Assembly (NCBI GenBank): GCA_937952895.1
Contig: CALFYC010000105.1
Coordinates: 1 to 40,040 of the forward strand
DNA from: an uncultured Neisseriaceae bacterium
GTDB taxonomy: Bacteria; Pseudomonadota; Gammaproteobacteria; Burkholderiales; UBA11063
Direction of reading: 5' to 3'
Length of the DNA: 40,040 bases
Numbering within the stretch: position 1 is the stretch's first letter; every line of letters starts with the position of its first letter. A program made the position numbers and the translations under genes. The notes beneath the pieces are model-generated. The model was not told where the DNA came from and ran no database searches. It was given only the letters and a program-made list of their open reading frames with translations. This document shows positions 24,184-33,175 of this stretch, in pieces.

Positions 24184-25107
24184 ATGTCATTACGAGAAAA
24201 ATATGGTAAAGTTGCTGTGATTATGGGGGGGGATTCTTCAGAGCGTGAAGTGTCACTAATTAGTGGTGCTCAGGCATTAGAAGCATTATTGAGTTTGGGG
24301 GTTGATGCGCATAAATTTGATCCTGTTGAAGAACCTATGGAAAAACTCGTAGTAGAAGGCTTTAGTCGAGCTTTATTAATGCTTCATGGTGGGACTGGTG
24401 AAAATGGGGTAGTTCAGGCAGTATTAGAATATTTGAAAATTCCATATACTGGTTCTGGTGTTGAAGCTAGTGCCATTTCAATGGATAAATATCGTACTAA
24501 GCTTTTATGGCAACATTTTGGAATTCCTGTTGCAAAAAGCCAATTGGTTTTAAAAAATGATTATATCAAGAATAAATTTAAATTAGAGATTAAGTTACCA
24601 TTCGTCGTAAAACCAGCATTTGGGGGTTCAACTATCGGATTATCTAAGGTGTTTGATCTAGATAAAATTAATGCGGCAATTAATTTGGCTTTTGAATATG
24701 ATAAGGCAATTTTAATTGAAGAATTTATTGATGGTGCAGAATATACCGCTACAGTTTGTGGTGATAAAGTTTACCCATTTGTAAAAATTGAAGCACCCCA
24801 AGGTGAATATGATTATACTAATAAATATTTTACGGATGATACAAAATATTTATGTCCTTATGATTTAGGTGCAATTCAAGCAGAAATTGAAAAATATGCG
24901 CTATTAGGGTACAATGCGGTAGGTGCATCAGGAGTTACTAGAATTGATTTTATGCTAGATAAGGATAATAAGCCATATTTTTTAGAGATCAATACTTTGC
25001 CTGGAATGACGCCACATAGTCTTGTGCCAATGGCATTTAAAGCTTGTGGGATTGATTTTAAAGAACTTTGTTTACAAATTTTAGATGGGGCATCTATTGG
25101 ACACTAA
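24184..25107 (+). CDS. ddl: D-alanine--D-alanine ligase
   Basis: A 307-residue ATP-grasp enzyme of DdlB size, making the D-Ala-D-Ala dipeptide for peptidoglycan. N-terminal: VAVIMGGDSSEREVSLISG and LMLHGGTGENGVVQAVLEYL. Central: PYTGSGVEASAISMDKYRTK. The ATP-grasp part shows PFVVKPAFGGSTIGLSKV and AILIEEFIDGAEYTATV. The metal site is in TRIDFMLD and FLEINTLPGMTPHSLVP, with the carboxylates and Asn in place. It follows murC by 18 bases, without the murB found in the E. coli cluster, and its 3' end overlaps ftsQ. Confidence 0.97.
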   Translation: MSLREKYGKVAVIMGGDSSEREVSLISGAQALEALLSLGVDAHKFDPVEEPMEKLVVEGFSRALLMLHGGTGENGVVQAVLEYLKIPYTGSGVEASAISMDKYRTKLLWQHFGIPVAKSQLVLKNDYIKNKFKLEIKLPFVVKPAFGGSTIGLSKVFDLDKINAAINLAFEYDKAILIEEFIDGAEYTATVCGDKVYPFVKIEAPQGEYDYTNKYFTDDTKYLCPYDLGAIQAEIEKYALLGYNAVGASGVTRIDFMLDKDNKPYFLEINTLPGMTPHSLVPMAFKACGIDFKELCLQILDGASIGH

Positions 25108-25843
25108 ATTGGCAATTCTTGATAATGTAAAATTTTTAAATCGCTCATCTTACTTAATTGGTATTTTAGCGGTATTAATTTTATTATTTAGTGGAATTGA
25201 TTATGCGGTTCAAAGAAGATTTCATATTCAGCATATTGTAATTGAAGGTGATATTAAGCATGTGACAAAAGAACAATTATCATATATTGCTAAAAATCGT
25301 TTAAAAGGAACCTTGTTTACCTTAAATATTAGCAGTTTACAACAGGAATTTCGGCAAATTCCTTGGGTTAAAGAAGTGACTGTTTCTCGTGAGTTTCCAG
25401 ATACTATAATTGTGGATATATCAGAATTTAATGCCCTGGCAAGATTTGGCGAAGAAGGTTTGATTTCCGAAGAAGGGAAGATTTTTGAAGGTGCAGATAG
25501 TAATATTGATTTACCGACCTTTTATGTGTCTGTAAATCAAATTCCAGATGCATTAAAAGACTATAAGATCTTATCTGAATTATTAAAAAATCATTCAATT
25601 AGTCTAAGTAAATTGTTTTTGGCTAGAACTGGAATTATGCGCTTTGAATTATCTAATAATTTAACTATTACTATTTGTGGTAACGATATAGAAAATCAAG
25701 TTGATTTAATTTCTCAATATTGGGATAGATTGTATCAATTAAATCCTAAATTAAATTCAATTAATTTATGTTATAAAAATGCTATGGCGATTAATGGGGT
25801 CTTAGCCGTATCAAATAATCCCCAGAAGGAAAAACAAAAATGA
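25085..25843 (+). CDS. ftsQ: Cell division protein FtsQ
   Basis: A bitopic inner-membrane protein of about 248-252 residues that joins FtsB and FtsL and controls septal peptidoglycan synthesis. The single membrane segment is around residues 24-42 (LIGILAVLILLFSGIDYAV). Next comes the POTRA domain (FHIQHIVIEGDIKHVTKEQL to IPWVKEVTVSREFPDTIIVDI) and then the beta domain (FNALARFGEEGLISEEGKIF onward). The ATG at 25085 overlaps ddl by 23 bases; an in-frame TTG at 25097 with GGGG 6 bases upstream is an equally good start. The stop overlaps the ftsA start (ATGATG), so the pair is coupled. Confidence 0.92.
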   Translation: MGHLLDTKLAILDNVKFLNRSSYLIGILAVLILLFSGIDYAVQRRFHIQHIVIEGDIKHVTKEQLSYIAKNRLKGTLFTLNISSLQQEFRQIPWVKEVTVSREFPDTIIVDISEFNALARFGEEGLISEEGKIFEGADSNIDLPTFYVSVNQIPDALKDYKILSELLKNHSISLSKLFLARTGIMRFELSNNLTITICGNDIENQVDLISQYWDRLYQLNPKLNSINLCYKNAMAINGVLAVSNNPQKEKQK

Positions 25844-27090
25844 TGAATCGAATGCTTTTTAGCCTTGATATTGGTAGTTCAAAAATTGTTTCTTTGGTCG
25901 GTTCTGTTGGTGATGGTGTTGAGGTGCAAGGGATTGGTAACTATTATTTTACAAGTAGCGGCAAAGCAAATGATTTTTTAAGTGTTAGTAATGGTGTTAT
26001 TTGTGATTTGGAATCGGTTGGTGTTAGAGTAACTCAAGTTTTAAATGAAGCTAAAATTAATGCGGATTGTTCTGTTGGTAGCGTTTTAGCTAATATCTCT
26101 AGTAGTAACGTACGTAGCATTTATTCAAATAGTAATATTGAATTAAACCAGCAATCAGTTAGTGTAGATATTATTCAACAACTATTAAATAGTGCAAGAC
26201 AAACAAAAATACCGAATCAATATGAGGTCTTAGATTATGAAGTACAAGAGTATTTGATAAATAAAGAACACTATACGATTAACCCTGTTAATCTTACCGC
26301 TGAAACGATTGAATCAAACTTAAATATGTTTGTTGCTAGCTCGGGTCAGATTTCTAATTTAAAAAAAGTTGTGCGCTACAGTGGGTTTGGTCTAACAAAA
26401 ATAGTTCCATCTGGAATTTTGTCGGGAATGGCTGTTTTAAATCATGAGGAAAAACAATTAGGTTGTTGTTTAATTGATATTGGTGCTGGAACAACAGATG
26501 TAGTTGTTTACGAAAATGGCTTTATTCGCTATTTAACATCAATTCCAATTGGTGGAGAAGATATTACTCGTGATATTGCTAATGTTTTAAAAATTTCCAG
26601 AAATTTAGCCGAAGATGTAAAAATTAATTATGGTGGGGCATCTTATACTACATCAAATCATAAATTTGGAGAAGGAATAACTATTACTGACCATCGTGGT
26701 CTAAATAATTCAATTTCACGAAAATTATTAATTGATGTAATTACTGAGCGGATAAAGGATATTTTTGAGGTGATAAAATCTGGCTTGAGTAGTAAAAATA
26801 TATATGATATAATCAATTCTGGCATAATTATAACCGGGGGATGTTCTTTGATTCCAAACATTGAAGATCTAGCTAAGCATTATTTTGGTTTACCGGTTAG
26901 GATTGGTATTCCTCACTATAGTGGTGAGTTTGCAGATTTAGTTGCAAATCCAAAATATGCAACCAGTTTGGGTGCTCTATATTTTGCAAATGAATATATG
27001 CTAGATGAAATAAAAATTGCTGAAAAACATGGAATTGGAACTGATCTAGGCTCAATTGTTACTAAAATAAAAGGACTTTTCTCTAAATAA
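25840..27090 (+). CDS. ftsA: Cell division protein FtsA
   Basis: A 416-residue actin-like ATPase that tethers FtsZ to the membrane. The phosphate-1 motif FSLDIGSSKIVSLVG opens the protein. The 1C domain follows (about residues 85-165), phosphate-2 is CCLIDIGAGTTDVVVYENG, and the adenosine motif is GIIITGGCSLIPNIEDLA. The C-terminal amphipathic membrane-targeting helix is DLGSIVTKIKGLFSK. Two start codons overlap the ftsQ stop (ATGATG at 25840); the second has the better spacing after CAGAAGGA. It precedes ftsZ by 17 bases, the canonical order. Confidence 0.95.
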   Translation: MMNRMLFSLDIGSSKIVSLVGSVGDGVEVQGIGNYYFTSSGKANDFLSVSNGVICDLESVGVRVTQVLNEAKINADCSVGSVLANISSSNVRSIYSNSNIELNQQSVSVDIIQQLLNSARQTKIPNQYEVLDYEVQEYLINKEHYTINPVNLTAETIESNLNMFVASSGQISNLKKVVRYSGFGLTKIVPSGILSGMAVLNHEEKQLGCCLIDIGAGTTDVVVYENGFIRYLTSIPIGGEDITRDIANVLKISRNLAEDVKINYGGASYTTSNHKFGEGITITDHRGLNNSISRKLLIDVITERIKDIFEVIKSGLSSKNIYDIINSGIIITGGCSLIPNIEDLAKHYFGLPVRIGIPHYSGEFADLVANPKYATSLGALYFANEYMLDEIKIAEKHGIGTDLGSIVTKIKGLFSK

Positions 27091-27107
27091 ACTTATAGGA
27101 ATTAATT

Positions 27108-28277
27108 ATGGATAAACTTTTTGACATCGCACCAGAGATAGAAAATAAATATGACATTCAAGAGGTAATGACTCATATTGGTGAAGTCATAAAAGTAATT
27201 GGTGTTGGTGGTGGTGGTTGTAATGCCATCGATAACATGGTGGTAAGCGGTGTTAAAAATGTTGAATTTATTTGCGCAAATACTGATGCCAAAGCTTTAA
27301 GTAGAAATAAAGCGCATCATTTGCTTCAGTTAGGTCATGGTTTAACACGTGGTTTAGGTGCAGGAAGTCAACCTGAGATGGGTAAAAAAGCGGCAATGGA
27401 AGATCGCGAAAAGATCGCAGCACTTTTAAAAGGTACAGATATGCTATTTATAGCATCTGGTATGGGCGGTGGAACAGGAACTGGGGCAACCCCTGTGATT
27501 GCGGATATTGCAAAAAGCTTAAATATATTAACTGTTGGAGTTGTTACTAAACCTTTCTCATATGAAGGCGAGAAAAGACGTCGTATTGCTGAAGAGGGAA
27601 TTGAAGAACTTAGGAAATATGTTGATTCATTAATTGTATTACCTAATGAAAAATTATTATCGGAATTAGATGAAGAAGTCTCAATGCGTGATGCATTCTC
27701 TGCTGCTGATAATGTATTAAAAGGTGCAGTTTTAGGAATTACTGAAGTAATTAAAACTCCAGGGGTAATAAGTCTTGATTTTGCTGATGTGAAAACGGTG
27801 ATGTCGGGTCGTGGTTTAGCAATGATGGGGTCATCTTCAAGCACTGGACAAAACCGTGCACGTGATGCTGCTGAAAAAGCAATTTTTAGCCCATTATTAG
27901 ATGATGTGTCCTTAGATGGAGCAAAAGGAGTGTTGGTTAATATTTCTTCAGCACCTGGTGCTCTTCGCATGAAAGAATATCATGAGATTTTAGGTTTAAT
28001 TCAAGGACATGTCCATCCTGATGCTGATTTTAAATCAGGAATGGCTGAAATTGAAGATATGCCAGATGAAGAAATTCGAGTGACAGTAATTGCAACTGGA
28101 TTAAGTGACATTAAAACCCCAAAACAAGATAATAGCTTATTTAAAAAAGAAGATGCAGTTGCAAATGATGCTAAAGCAGCAAATGAACCAACGGCTCAAG
28201 AAGAAAATGATCCATTTTCTGGGTTTAACAAAAATTTATTTACAACTCCAGCATTCTTCAGGAGACATCGCTCTTGA
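27108..28277 (+). CDS. ftsZ: Cell division GTPase FtsZ
   Basis: A 389-residue tubulin homologue that forms the Z-ring. GTP-binding motifs are intact: VIGVGGGGCNAIDNM (from residue 30), the tubulin signature GMGGGTGTGATP (118-129), and the T7 loop with catalytic Asp in DFADVKTVMSGRGLAMMG. The C-terminal linker is short and acidic/Gln/Asn-rich. The C-terminal conserved peptide reads TTPAFFRRHRS, a variant of the common DIPAFLRR pattern that contacts FtsA and ZipA. Its stop (TGA 28275-28277) overlaps the TTG start of lpxC. Confidence 0.98.
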   Translation: MDKLFDIAPEIENKYDIQEVMTHIGEVIKVIGVGGGGCNAIDNMVVSGVKNVEFICANTDAKALSRNKAHHLLQLGHGLTRGLGAGSQPEMGKKAAMEDREKIAALLKGTDMLFIASGMGGGTGTGATPVIADIAKSLNILTVGVVTKPFSYEGEKRRRIAEEGIEELRKYVDSLIVLPNEKLLSELDEEVSMRDAFSAADNVLKGAVLGITEVIKTPGVISLDFADVKTVMSGRGLAMMGSSSSTGQNRARDAAEKAIFSPLLDDVSLDGAKGVLVNISSAPGALRMKEYHEILGLIQGHVHPDADFKSGMAEIEDMPDEEIRVTVIATGLSDIKTPKQDNSLFKKEDAVANDAKAANEPTAQEENDPFSGFNKNLFTTPAFFRRHRS

Positions 28278-29179
28278 TCTTTCAAAGAACTATTAAATCG
28301 CCGGTTTCAGTAACCGGAGTTGGATTACATTCTGGATTTCGCGTTAAATTAACTTTGAAGCCAGCTAAAGCTGATCAAGGAATAACTTTTATTCGAACTG
28401 ATTTAGTTAATCAACCTACAGTTAAATGTCATCCATTTTTAATTAATGATACACGATTATCCTCAACTTTGGTTGACGATAATCAAGTAAGAGTTGCAAC
28501 TGTTGAACATTTAATGTCAGCTTTAGCATGTTATGGTATCGATAACCTAGTAGTTGAATTATCTGCACCAGAAGTGCCGATTATGGATGGTTCATCCAAT
28601 TCATTCTTATACTTATTAAACCAAGCTGAGGTTGTGGAACAAACAGCTAAAAAGAAATATATTAAAGTTAAGAATACAATTGAAGTAGTTGAAGAGGATA
28701 AATGGGTTAAATTAACTCCTTATGAAGGTTATAAAGTTAAACTTTCAATTCAATTTAATCATCCTATTTTTAAATCAGAACACAATGTTTTTGAAATAGA
28801 TTTTGCTGAAAGTTCATATGTTGATGAAATTAGTAGGGCTAGAACCTTTGGTTTTGTTGCTGAAGTTGAAAATCTCAGAAAACATGGTTTAGGGCTTGGT
28901 GGTAATTTGAACAACGCTGTGATTGTTGACGAAGATTGTATCTTAAATGAAGGCGGCCTTCGTTATGATGATGAGTTTGTGCGGCATAAAATCTTAGATG
29001 CTATTGGCGATTTATATATTATTGGTCACCCAATAATTGGATTTTTTGAAGGCTTTAAATCAGGTCATGCAATTAACAATAAATTATTACGTAAATTATT
29101 AAATTCACCTGATGATTGGGAATTTGTTACCTTTGAAAATGAAGAGGTTGTTCCTAATAGCTTTCATTATGTAGCTTAA
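28274..29179 (+). CDS. lpxC: UDP-3-O-acyl-N-acetylglucosamine deacetylase
   Basis: A 301-residue zinc enzyme for the committed step of lipid A synthesis, proving a lipopolysaccharide-bearing cell. The start MIFQRTIKSPVSVTGVGLHSG uses TTG at 28274, overlapping the ftsZ stop as TTGA, with AGGAG upstream inside ftsZ. Metal ligands are in the TVEHLMSALACYGIDN segment (His) and FVRHKILDAIGDLYIIGHPI (His and Asp). The catalytic Glu/His positions also look standard. The ftsZ-lpxC order is shared with E. coli, but here overlap replaces the usual gap, so lpxC translation is tied to ftsZ. Confidence 0.97.
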   Translation: MIFQRTIKSPVSVTGVGLHSGFRVKLTLKPAKADQGITFIRTDLVNQPTVKCHPFLINDTRLSSTLVDDNQVRVATVEHLMSALACYGIDNLVVELSAPEVPIMDGSSNSFLYLLNQAEVVEQTAKKKYIKVKNTIEVVEEDKWVKLTPYEGYKVKLSIQFNHPIFKSEHNVFEIDFAESSYVDEISRARTFGFVAEVENLRKHGLGLGGNLNNAVIVDEDCILNEGGLRYDDEFVRHKILDAIGDLYIIGHPIIGFFEGFKSGHAINNKLLRKLLNSPDDWEFVTFENEEVVPNSFHYVA

Positions 29180-29195
29180 CTTAAGGATTTCAATT

Positions 29196-29609
29196 GTGCA
29201 ATGTGAATTATGCACTCTTAATAATGAAGAAATTCTTTATCAAACAGATCTATATCGAATAATTGCAGTTAATGATCAATATTATCCAGGATTTGTGCGT
29301 GTTATTCTAAATCAACATGTAAAAGAATTAACTGATTTATCCAAAAATGAAGCTCATATACTATGTGATATAATTTTTGAAATTGAAATAAAAATGCGAG
29401 AATTTTTAAATCCAGATAAGGTTAATATTGCAAGTTTAGGCAATGTAACACCTCACTTACATTGGCATATTGTTCCAAGATTTATAGATGATCGCCACTT
29501 CCCTAATCCAATCTGGGGGAAAGTGGTAAATCAGAATTATCATCCAGCTAAAAAATTACAAGATGCATTTAATCAATTTAAAATTAGTTTAAAAACTGGT
29601 TTAGTCTAG
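29196..29609 (+). CDS. HIT-family protein (histidine triad nucleotide-binding)
   Basis: A 137-residue HIT-domain protein, probably a nucleoside phosphoramidase or diadenosine polyphosphate hydrolase acting in the cytosol. The histidine triad is HLHWHIVPR (His87, His89, His91). The N-terminal pair CELC could bind zinc, and YYPGFVRVILNQHVKELTDLS is the usual strand before the helix. The start is GTG at 29196, preceded by TTAAGGA. It lies 16 bases after lpxC and 9 bases before dnaE, so it is embedded in the operon. Exact substrate is not deducible. Confidence 0.92.
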   Translation: MQCELCTLNNEEILYQTDLYRIIAVNDQYYPGFVRVILNQHVKELTDLSKNEAHILCDIIFEIEIKMREFLNPDKVNIASLGNVTPHLHWHIVPRFIDDRHFPNPIWGKVVNQNYHPAKKLQDAFNQFKISLKTGLV

Positions 29610-29618
29610 CAGTCCATC

Positions 29619-32600
29619 ATGCAAAATTTTATCCATTTACGCCTTCATTCAGAATATTCAATTACTGAAAGTATTTTAAGAATTAAAGATGCCGTCAAAC
29701 GTGCAAAAAGTGATCAGATGTTTGCCCTTGGGATTACTGATTTACATAATATGTTTGGGGTAATTAAGTTCTATAAGTCTTGTCGTGATAATGGGATTAA
29801 ACCAATTGTTGGAGTTGATTTAAGTGTTACCGATACGGAAAATAACCCCTATAAAATTTTAGTTTTAGTTAAAAATATTCATGGATATCGTGAATTATCT
29901 GATCTAATTTCTAGATCATATATCGAAAATAAGATATTTGATATTCCATATGTAAAAGAAGAATGGCTCTTAAATAAAGTGCATGAAAATTTGATTGTGC
30001 TATCTGGCGCCCATTTGGGTGATATTGGGCAATTGATTTTACAAAATAAAGATAAAAAAGCATTAGAAAAAGTTGAACTTTGGCACAAGGCCTTTCCAGA
30101 TAGTTATTATTTAGAATTACAGCGAATCACTCATGAGGGAGTAGATTTGGTTGTAGCTAAATCAGTGGAAATTGCTAGTAAATTAAATCTTCCAGTAGTT
30201 GCAACGCACCCAATTTTATTTGCAACAGCTAATGATTATGTTGCTCATGAAGTTAGGGTATGTGTCGCATCAGGTGCAGCACTTGATGATGAAAAACGTC
30301 ATTCTAAATATAGCCAAGATCAATATTTCACATCACAAAAAGAAATGATTGAATTATTTTCTGATATTCCAAGTAGCATTACGAATACCCTGGAAATTGC
30401 TAAAAGGTGTAATTTTGAAATTACGCTAGGTAAATATTTTTTACCTGATTTTGTTGCACCTAATGGTATGGTATTAGAAGAGTATTTATCAACTATTGCA
30501 AATAATGGATTAGACGAGAGACTGAGAGAAATTTATAAGGATCAGAGTGAACTTGAAGCAAATGAGCCACGTTATCGAAAGCGCTTAGAAATCGAAATTG
30601 AAACAATTATACAGATGGGATTTTCAGGATACTTTCTAATTGTTGCTGATTTTATTAATTGGGCAAAGCAGAATAATGTAGCGGTTGGACCTGGACGCGG
30701 TTCAGGTGCTGGATCATTGGTTGCTTTTGTATTACGTATCACTGATGTTGAGCCACTTCGTTATGGGTTACTCTTTGAGAGATTTTTAAATTCAGAGCGG
30801 GTGTCGATGCCAGATTTTGATATTGATTTTGATCAAGATCGTGAACTAGTAATTGAATATGTTAAGAATAAATATGGAGTTAATGCTGTTGCACAAATTG
30901 CGACGTTTGGCACTATGTCTTCAAAGGCTGTAATTAAGGATGTGGGGCGTGTATTATCTTTATCTTATGGACTTTGTGATTCAATTTCAAAACAAATTTT
31001 AAATACTCCAGCTAAAAGTTTTACTTTACTTGAAGCTTATGATAAATTTCCTGAATTAAAAGAAAAAATTGATAGCGGTGATGAAGATGTTACAAGACTT
31101 TGGGAACTTTCATTACAGTTGGAAGATTTACCAAGAAGCGTGGGTAAGCATGCTGCAGGTGTATTAATTGCACCATCAAAATTAACTGATTTTTGTCCGA
31201 TTTATATTGCTGATGGTATGCAAACATCACAATTAGATAAAGATGATGTTGAATCGGTTGGGCTGGTTAAATTCGACTTTTTAGGTCTTCGTAACTTAAC
31301 TATTATTAAAGATACAATTAAAAATATAAAAGAATTAGATAATATTGATGTAGTCCTATCTAATTATGAATTTGAAGATAAAGCCGTATATGAATTACTA
31401 AAATCCGGTAATGCCGCAGCAATATTCCAGCTTGAATCTCCAGGAATGAAAAGAGTTTTAACTAAGTTGGAACCTGATCGTTTCGAAGATATAATTGCAC
31501 TACTTGCGTTATATCGTCCAGGACCATTAGGCTCAGGAATGGTTGATGATTTTATTAAGCGGAAAAAAGGAATAGACGTTGTTGATTATTTTCATGATGA
31601 TTTAAAAGCTTGTTTGGAACCTACATATGGGGTAATTGTTTACCAAGAGCAAGTTATGCAGATCTCCCAAATAATTGGTGGTTATACTTTGGGTGGGGCA
31701 GATTTACTTCGTCGTGCTATGGGTAAGAAAAAGCCAGAAGAAATGGCAAAGCATAAAAATCTATTTATTGAAGGTGCGCTAAAAAAGGGGTATACTCATA
31801 ATTTAGCTGAAAGTTTATTTGATTTAATGGCTAAATTTGCCGAATATGGATTTAATAAATCTCACAGTGCGGCATATGCTATTATTTCTTATCATACAGC
31901 TTATTTAAAAACTCATCATTTAGCTTGCTTTATGGCAGCAACTTTATCTGCCGAAATGGATAAAACTGATAAAGTCTATGAATTTTATCAGGACTGCTTA
32001 TATAATAATTTAACCATTTTACCACCGGATATTAATCATTCAAATTATACGTTTGTAGCAACTAATCATACAACAATTCGTTATGCCCTAGGCGCAATTA
32101 AAGGGGTTGGTCAAAACGTGGTTGAAATTATTGTAAATGAGCGTGAAATAAATGGCTCGTTTACGAGTTTTGCTGATTTTTGTTATCGTGTAGATAAAAA
32201 AGTTCTTAGTAAAAAAACCTTAGAAAGTTTAGTTAAAGCTGGAGCTTTTGATTGCTTCGATTCAAGTCGTGCAAAATTATTTAATAATATTAATAAAATT
32301 CTAGATGCGGTAGAACAAGAGCGGCAAAATGCCAATCAAGGTTCCCTATTTGATGCTTTTACTGAAGATCCGGAAGATTCATTTATCTGTAACAATGAGA
32401 TTATTCTTGATGATTATCCTGTTTGGACTTTAAAAGAGCAGCTTCATGCAGAAAAGCAAGCTTTGGGCTATTACTATAGTGCCAGTTTATTTGATGAGTA
32501 TCATGATGTAGTAAAAAAATTAGATATTGATAATTTAGCTAAATATCATCTTGATACTGAAGAAATGCAAGAGTTTATTAATAGTCGTTCTCGTGAAAAA

Positions 32601-33083
32601 CATAAAGTATTATTATGTGGGATTATCAATTATATCGGTTCAAAACCTCTTAAAAAAGGTGGCAAAATTGTGTTTGTAAACATTGAAGATGATGCTTCTG
32701 ATCTTGAATTTGTTATATTTAATGAAGATTTTGATAAGTATAAGCATTTAATTAAAATTGATGAAATGGTATTTGTTGAAGGTGAGTTAATGTTTGATTC
32801 ATTTAGAAATCAAATTAAATTGACCGCAAAACATATTTATAGCTTAGATGAAATCCTAGCTGAGCAAATTGGCCGTATTACAATCAATATTGATAATAAA
32901 ATTAATCTAGATTACTTAAAACCTATGATTAGCAATAATGGAGTCAAATTAAGAGCTACTTATATAAATGACCAGGCAAGTTGTAGGCTAGAATTTGGTG
33001 ATTCATCTAAATTTATTGTCAAATATGAACATTTAAAAGAATTAAATCAAATTCTAGGCAAACATGCCTGGAGTATAAATTAA
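29619..33083 (+). CDS. dnaE: DNA polymerase III subunit alpha
   Basis: A 1154-residue replicative polymerase (E. coli DnaE has 1160). The PHP domain opens IHLRLHSEYSITESILRIKDAV and includes LGITDLHNMFGVIKFY. The polymerase palm has GPGRGSGAGSLVAFVLRITD and the catalytic aspartates Asp401 and Asp403 in PDFDIDFD, the same numbering as E. coli, with the third carboxylate in FEDIIALLALYRPGPLGSGM. The fingers follow (YQEQVMQISQIIGGYTLGGADLLRRAMGKKK). The helix-hairpin-helix and OB-fold C-terminal parts are present (GGKIVFVNIEDDASDLEFVIF). It ends the long plus-strand run; dnaE next to ftsZ-lpxC is not the usual lpxB-rnhB context. Confidence 0.98.
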   Translation: MQNFIHLRLHSEYSITESILRIKDAVKRAKSDQMFALGITDLHNMFGVIKFYKSCRDNGIKPIVGVDLSVTDTENNPYKILVLVKNIHGYRELSDLISRSYIENKIFDIPYVKEEWLLNKVHENLIVLSGAHLGDIGQLILQNKDKKALEKVELWHKAFPDSYYLELQRITHEGVDLVVAKSVEIASKLNLPVVATHPILFATANDYVAHEVRVCVASGAALDDEKRHSKYSQDQYFTSQKEMIELFSDIPSSITNTLEIAKRCNFEITLGKYFLPDFVAPNGMVLEEYLSTIANNGLDERLREIYKDQSELEANEPRYRKRLEIEIETIIQMGFSGYFLIVADFINWAKQNNVAVGPGRGSGAGSLVAFVLRITDVEPLRYGLLFERFLNSERVSMPDFDIDFDQDRELVIEYVKNKYGVNAVAQIATFGTMSSKAVIKDVGRVLSLSYGLCDSISKQILNTPAKSFTLLEAYDKFPELKEKIDSGDEDVTRLWELSLQLEDLPRSVGKHAAGVLIAPSKLTDFCPIYIADGMQTSQLDKDDVESVGLVKFDFLGLRNLTIIKDTIKNIKELDNIDVVLSNYEFEDKAVYELLKSGNAAAIFQLESPGMKRVLTKLEPDRFEDIIALLALYRPGPLGSGMVDDFIKRKKGIDVVDYFHDDLKACLEPTYGVIVYQEQVMQISQIIGGYTLGGADLLRRAMGKKKPEEMAKHKNLFIEGALKKGYTHNLAESLFDLMAKFAEYGFNKSHSAAYAIISYHTAYLKTHHLACFMAATLSAEMDKTDKVYEFYQDCLYNNLTILPPDINHSNYTFVATNHTTIRYALGAIKGVGQNVVEIIVNEREINGSFTSFADFCYRVDKKVLSKKTLESLVKAGAFDCFDSSRAKLFNNINKILDAVEQERQNANQGSLFDAFTEDPEDSFICNNEIILDDYPVWTLKEQLHAEKQALGYYYSASLFDEYHDVVKKLDIDNLAKYHLDTEEMQEFINSRSREKHKVLLCGIINYIGSKPLKKGGKIVFVNIEDDASDLEFVIFNEDFDKYKHLIKIDEMVFVEGELMFDSFRNQIKLTAKHIYSLDEILAEQIGRITINIDNKINLDYLKPMISNNGVKLRATYINDQASCRLEFGDSSKFIVKYEHLKELNQILGKHAWSIN

Positions 33084-33175
33084 GATTTTTGATTTTTAAT
33101 ATTGATTAGTCAAAAGTTATCAATTATATAAAAATTCACAGTTGTTAAGATCAAATTTATGATCATGGATCTTGA

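Noticed and set aside
33147..33173. AAGATC/GATCTT inverted repeat between dnaE and the MFS gene
   Set aside because: Six-base stem, no T-run, and palindromic GATC-type words are expected by chance here.
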